From CAZAMB01 sp964486335 (GTDB taxonomy: Bacteria; Planctomycetota; Phycisphaerae; UBA1845): a stretch of 64,000 nucleotides of DNA. Below are positions 60,168 through 64,000 of the stretch, piece by piece (the first letter of the stretch is position 1; the number at the start of each line of letters is the position of its first letter). The stretch is from NCBI GenBank assembly GCA_964486335.1, contig CAZAMB010000008.1, positions 1-64,000 of the forward strand, in the 5' to 3' direction. The notes beneath the pieces were generated by a model. That model was not told the origin of the DNA. It was given only the letters and a program-made list of their open reading frames with translations, and ran no database searches. Position numbers and translations under genes: made by a program.

Positions 60168-63100
60168 TTAGCGCACCGCCAGCCACCGATCATGTGCGGC
60201 TTCCTCGACCATTTCCGGAAGTGGAAATTCCCCGCCGTACCGAATCCATCGAATCGCTCGACGAATATCATTCACGATCAGGTAGATGGACGGTAACACG
60301 AGAAGTGTGAGAAACGTGGAAGCCAAAAGTCCGAACACCAGCGACACCGCCATCGGAATGATGGACTGGGCCTGACTGCTTCGCTCGGCAAGCAAAGGGG
60401 CGAGTCCCGCGATCGTCGTTACGCTGGTGAGCAGTACCGCCCGAAACCGCCGCTCACCAGCCTCGTGCACCGAATCCTTCAAACTCTTTCCCTCGCGAAT
60501 GCCGACGTTGATGACATCGACGAGCACGAGCGAATCGTTCACCACGATTCCCGCCAACGCAACAACACCGAAAAGGCTGAGAAGGGTCAAATCCATCCCG
60601 AGCAAAAAGTGTCCGCCGATAACGCCGATCAGGCCGAACGGCACCGCCGTCAGGATCACGATCGGCTGGACATACGAGCGAAGCATGCCGGCGAGGATCG
60701 TGTAAATCGCGATGAGCGCCAGATTGAACCCATTCCGCAGGCTGGCGACCGATTCGTCCATTCGTTCGCGATCTCCTCCGAACTTCCAGCTCATTCCGTT
60801 GTATTCACTCACCACTTCGTCGAGAACCCCGCCCTGCATGGTTCGCATGATCGCCTCGGAGTTGGCGACCCGATCGTCCACATCCGCCATGATGCGAACG
60901 CGCCGCTTGCCGTCCTGGTGCATGATGTTCGCGTAACTGCGCCCCCATTCGACTTGCGCGACTTCCAGAAACGGAACCTCGCGACCGCCGGGCGCCGAAA
61001 GTCGAAGGCCTTCCAGATCGACGATGGATTGCCGCTCCTCAACGGGGTAACGAACCCGCACTTTGACCTGCTCGCGATCGCGATGCAGTCGAACCGCCTC
61101 GCCTCCGAAAAAGCCCTGCCGGAGCTGTCGCGCTACATCGTCCAGCGTCAGGCCAAGGGCACTGGCCGACGGTCGCATCGATACGAGCATCTCCCGCCGA
61201 CCCGCCACCAAATCGTCGGAAACATTGGAAACGCCGTCAAACTGGGTGAGCGTCTTCTTGATTCGCTCGGATGCGGCGGCCATGTCCGAAAGACTGTCTC
61301 CCAGGAGTCGAACCTCGATCGGTCGATCCGTCGGGCCGGGCTGACGACCATAAATACGAAACTCGCTGGCATCGTGCAGCGGGCCGACAAGATCATTCCA
61401 CCGGGAGATGATCTGATCATCACGGATTCGTCGATCCTCGGCGGGCATGAGTTCGATACGCGTCTCACAAAGGTTGTTGCCCCGCAGGGGAAGAAAATCG
61501 GCAAACTCGCCGGTGATCGAATACACCTGCCGAACCAGCGGTCCACTCACCGGTCGCAGCGACGGATCGTCATTGAGCGACCACGCCGCGGACTCCAGCG
61601 AAGCGGCCGCTTTCTCGGCGATGGATACCGGAGAACCTTCGGGAAACCGAACGCGGGCAATCAGGATATCCGCATCGTCCTGGGGAAACAACACGAGCGG
61701 CTGCCGCCCTCCGACAATCAATCCCATCGCCCACAGCATCAATGCCAGCGCGACCGCGACCGTCACGAATCGCCACTTCAACGCCGATCGGTATACGGGC
61801 CGGTAGACTCGCACGACAAACCCGTCGATCCAGCCGTCCACCCGCGCGCGCACTCGGTTCGGAGTTCTTCGCTTGACGGGAACCCCGGGTGGCTCACGGT
61901 GGCATAAATGCGAGGGAAGCACCCCAAACGCTTCGATCGCCGATGCCAGAATCGCCGCCATCACCACGACGGGAAGGACGAAAATGAACTTCCCCATCAC
62001 TCCCGTGACATACATTAACGGGATGAATGCGATGATCGTCGTCAGCGACGAGCCCAGCACGGGCAACGCGACGTCGACCGTCCCCTCGATCGACGCCACG
62101 ACCGGCGCATCACCGTGACGCCGCCTCGTATACACGCTGTCCGCGATGACAATCGCGTCATCGACGATGATGCCCGAAACGATGATGAGTCCAAATACGC
62201 TGATCATGTTCACCGTCTGGCCGGTGACATACATGAGTATGAGCGCTCCCGCGAATGAAACCGGAATGCCCGCCGCCACCCAAAACGCAACCGGCAATTC
62301 CATGAAGAACAAAAGCATCGCGAAAACGAGCAAGATGCCCATCACCGCGTTGGACACGAGCATCGCGATACGCTCGTCAATGTCGCGCGAGCTGTCGGCC
62401 CAAACCTCCAGATGGAGCCGTCCGGGCAAGCTGGCTTGTCGCTCCGCGACATACGTCCGGACAATTTCGGCAATTCGGCTCGCATCCTCATCCGGAGTCT
62501 TGAACACTTGCACGACGATGGCCGGCTGTCCATTGAATCGTCCTCGAACAACGGCGTCCTCAAAACCCTCGCTCACCCTGGCGAAGTCGCCTAGCCGCAC
62601 GACGGCGTCGCCGCGCTCAATCACCACCAGGTCTTCGTAATCCGAAGCCCGATAGCGCTGTCCCGCCACGCGCAGCGTAACATCCTCGCCGGCGGTTCGA
62701 ATCACGCCCGCGGGTTGGTCGAGACTGTTGCGCGCCACCGCCGCAACGATCTGATCAAGCGAAAGCTCATAAGCTGGAAGCGCTTCACGAGGAACTTCAA
62801 TGATAATCTCGTCGTCGCGCGCTCCCGACAGCGAAACTTGCGACACACCGGGTCGAGTCACCAGTTCATCGCGCACTTCCCTCGCGAAAGCCTTAAGGGT
62901 TCGCTCGTCGACATCGCCGTGGACGGCGATGTTGATGACTTCTCCCCGCAGAAATGTCTCGTGGATAATCGGCTTGCGGGCTTCACGCGGCCAATCCGTG
63001 ATCCGCTCGACTCGGTCCTTGACGTCTTTGAGCGCCTCTCCCGCGTCGGCACGGTCGAGCAAACCGATCCAGACCGTCCCGAAGTCTGCGTTGGCCGAGG

Positions 63101-63356
63101 AGGATACCGTGCGCACGCCGCGCACGCCGCGAACGGCCTCTTCAATCGGCGTACAAATAGAACGTTCAACATCCTCAGGCGCGGCCCCGGGGTACGCAAC
63201 CTCCACCGCGATGTGATCGAGTGCGAATTCGGGGTAGGTTTCGCGAACCATGCTTCGGGCGGATTGAAATCCGCCGGCCAGCAAACACACCATCAGCAGA
63301 TTGGCGAGGATGGGATTGCGAACGAAGCCCGCGATCAGGCCGCGGAGCAAGGGCAT
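60168..63356 (-). CDS. RND-family efflux transporter permease
   Basis: A 1062-residue proton-driven pump of the AcrB/HAE-1-like class. Twelve membrane helices are in the usual 1+5+1+5 order with two large periplasmic loops. The fourth helix holds the paired Asp in I-V-D-D-A-I-V-I-A-D of the proton relay. The motif at the N-terminus (Y-P-G-A-A-P-E-D-V-E) and the TM10-12 block G-V-V-A-L-A-G-I-V-V-N-D-S-L-V-L-V-D are conserved. The adaptor gene lies one base upstream on the same strand. Substrates cannot be predicted. No outer-membrane TolC partner is seen before the window edge. Confidence 0.93.
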   Translation of the reverse strand: MPLLRGLIAGFVRNPILANLLMVCLLAGGFQSARSMVRETYPEFALDHIAVEVAYPGAAPEDVERSICTPIEEAVRGVRGVRTVSSSANADFGTVWIGLLDRADAGEALKDVKDRVERITDWPREARKPIIHETFLRGEVINIAVHGDVDERTLKAFAREVRDELVTRPGVSQVSLSGARDDEIIIEVPREALPAYELSLDQIVAAVARNSLDQPAGVIRTAGEDVTLRVAGQRYRASDYEDLVVIERGDAVVRLGDFARVSEGFEDAVVRGRFNGQPAIVVQVFKTPDEDASRIAEIVRTYVAERQASLPGRLHLEVWADSSRDIDERIAMLVSNAVMGILLVFAMLLFFMELPVAFWVAAGIPVSFAGALILMYVTGQTVNMISVFGLIIVSGIIVDDAIVIADSVYTRRRHGDAPVVASIEGTVDVALPVLGSSLTTIIAFIPLMYVTGVMGKFIFVLPVVVMAAILASAIEAFGVLPSHLCHREPPGVPVKRRTPNRVRARVDGWIDGFVVRVYRPVYRSALKWRFVTVAVALALMLWAMGLIVGGRQPLVLFPQDDADILIARVRFPEGSPVSIAEKAAASLESAAWSLNDDPSLRPVSGPLVRQVYSITGEFADFLPLRGNNLCETRIELMPAEDRRIRDDQIISRWNDLVGPLHDASEFRIYGRQPGPTDRPIEVRLLGDSLSDMAAASERIKKTLTQFDGVSNVSDDLVAGRREMLVSMRPSASALGLTLDDVARQLRQGFFGGEAVRLHRDREQVKVRVRYPVEERQSIVDLEGLRLSAPGGREVPFLEVAQVEWGRSYANIMHQDGKRRVRIMADVDDRVANSEAIMRTMQGGVLDEVVSEYNGMSWKFGGDRERMDESVASLRNGFNLALIAIYTILAGMLRSYVQPIVILTAVPFGLIGVIGGHFLLGMDLTLLSLFGVVALAGIVVNDSLVLVDVINVGIREGKSLKDSVHEAGERRFRAVLLTSVTTIAGLAPLLAERSSQAQSIIPMAVSLVFGLLASTFLTLLVLPSIYLIVNDIRRAIRWIRYGGEFPLPEMVEEAAHDRWLAVR

Positions 63357-63357
63357 C

Positions 63358-64000
63358 TCAGCGACCTCCGCCGCCGGCCGTGGCGATCATGCGCGCGCCG
63401 GGTTTCCTCATCGCGGCTCCTTGAACCACGGCGGATTGCACAAACACCCCCTCCGCGGTCTTTGAGCTGGAGCTCTCGGCTCGCATGCGAACCGGCATGC
63501 CAATCACTGGCTTGGTCAACGCGGAAACGACCACCCGTTCACCCGGCGCCAACTCGCACGGACCTCCCTCTCGCCGATCTCGATAGTCGACGAGGACGTT
63601 GTCACCGACGGCGCGCAACATGGGGACGCGACGACGCTCCAGACGGCCCGCGGCTTCCGGAGAATCGTCACGATCCGGAACAAAGACATACACCCATTCG
63701 TTGTCATGAACCGCGTGACGCGGCACCAGGAGGGCGTCCAACAGTGCATTCACCGGAAGCTCCGCCCTGCAAAACATCCCGATCGATAATGTCTGCGAAG
63801 ATGTCTCGCCGGCGGTCTGAACGGTCATGTCGGCCTGGCGGATTTCGACGACCATGCGCGCGGTTCGCGTCGACTCATCAACCCGCTCAAACCGAGCCAC
63901 CCGCCCTTTCCAAGAAAACCCCTGCCCGTGCAAAGACCATCGCACCGTCACTTCGGGTCCCGTCGGTCCGGCGGAATTGGCCAAGGCCGAAGGATGAATG
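63358..64000 (-). CDS. RND periplasmic adaptor (MFP/HlyD) subunit, partial
   Basis: The C-terminal 214 residues of a membrane-fusion protein. The frame is open to the window edge, so the start and the coiled-coil hairpin lie outside. The visible part has a beta-barrel segment (R-V-D-E-S-T-R-T-A-R-M-V-V-E-I) and a membrane-proximal domain with P-V-N-A-L-L-V/D and P-R-H-A-V-H-D-N-E-W-V-Y-V and V-D-Y-R-D-R. The stop codon is one base from the RND permease start, so the pair is co-translated. It links the pump to an outer-membrane channel. Confidence 0.85.
   Translation of the reverse strand, partial: IHPSALANSAGPTGPEVTVRWSLHGQGFSWKGRVARFERVDESTRTARMVVEIRQADMTVQTAGETSSQTLSIGMFCRAELPVNALLDALLVPRHAVHDNEWVYVFVPDRDDSPEAAGRLERRRVPMLRAVGDNVLVDYRDRREGGPCELAPGERVVVSALTKPVIGMPVRMRAESSSSKTAEGVFVQSAVVQGAAMRKPGARMIATAGGGGR

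Noticed and set aside
60465..61907. 480-codon open frame opposite the RND permease gene
   Set aside because: Antisense shadow; low-complexity His/Arg composition and no domain.

Overview
The window reads as chromosomal DNA of a GC-rich, Gram-negative-type bacterium, most likely a planctomycete (Planctomycetota, perhaps Phycisphaerae-like). The pointers are several prepilin-type secreted proteins (one with the H-X9-DG motif), PEP-CTERM and dockerin-like C-termini on secreted proteins, ResB/CcsA cytochrome c maturation proteins with very large extracytoplasmic parts, a helix-turn-helix protein tethered to the membrane, and small dispersed palindromic repeats. This placement is an inference from gene content. 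No rRNA, tRNA, CRISPR array, insertion sequence or phage block was recognised.

1-17.0 kb (all minus strand): one long, tightly packed cluster. Read in transcription order it encodes a PAS histidine kinase, a receiver-only response regulator, an HD-GYP c-di-GMP phosphodiesterase, a membrane GAF + degenerate GGDEF protein (catalytic motif lost, RxxD inhibitory-site motif kept, PelD-like), a STAS protein, then the pilus/secretion machine PilB, PilC, PilM, PilN, PilO and a GspC/PilP-like protein, and finally six pilin-like proteins. PilB carries two tandem MshEN motifs, so three successive parts of the cluster carry c-di-GMP-related motifs. Secretin, prepilin peptidase and PilT are not in the window. 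A 125-bp tandem repeat sits between the two GspG-like pilins.

17-31 kb: a small membrane protein, the membrane-tethered HTH protein, an OmpA-type lipoprotein, then resB-ccsA behind a near-consensus sigma-54 promoter and a 5' hairpin. An M3 oligopeptidase, dihydrolipoyl dehydrogenase and a TMTC-like TPR membrane protein follow, converging on ATP-type PEP carboxykinase.

31-40 kb: an ALDH7-type aldehyde dehydrogenase, a DUF1963 protein and a secreted M12B-type metalloprotease. This faces two secreted paralogues with different C-terminal sorting signals (PEP-CTERM and dockerin), an H-X9-DG pilin-like protein and a His/Cys-rich membrane protein.

40-47 kb: recR, rpoN (sigma-54), a tRNA-dihydrouridine synthase, a small membrane protein, an ECF sigma factor overlapping a membrane protein, and a zinc-type dehydrogenase.

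47-64 kb: a 26-residue membrane peptide gene with its own promoter, RBS and hairpin; a Tat-exported glycosylasparaginase-like protein; a secreted repeat protein; an Ogt-type methyltransferase; an M48 protease overlapping a YceH protein; Hsp20; nnrD overlapping larB; an MBL-fold hydrolase; and an RND pump with its adaptor cut by the right edge. Start codons were moved inward from the longest possible frame wherever a better RBS, domain start or overlap supported it, and each such choice is stated.
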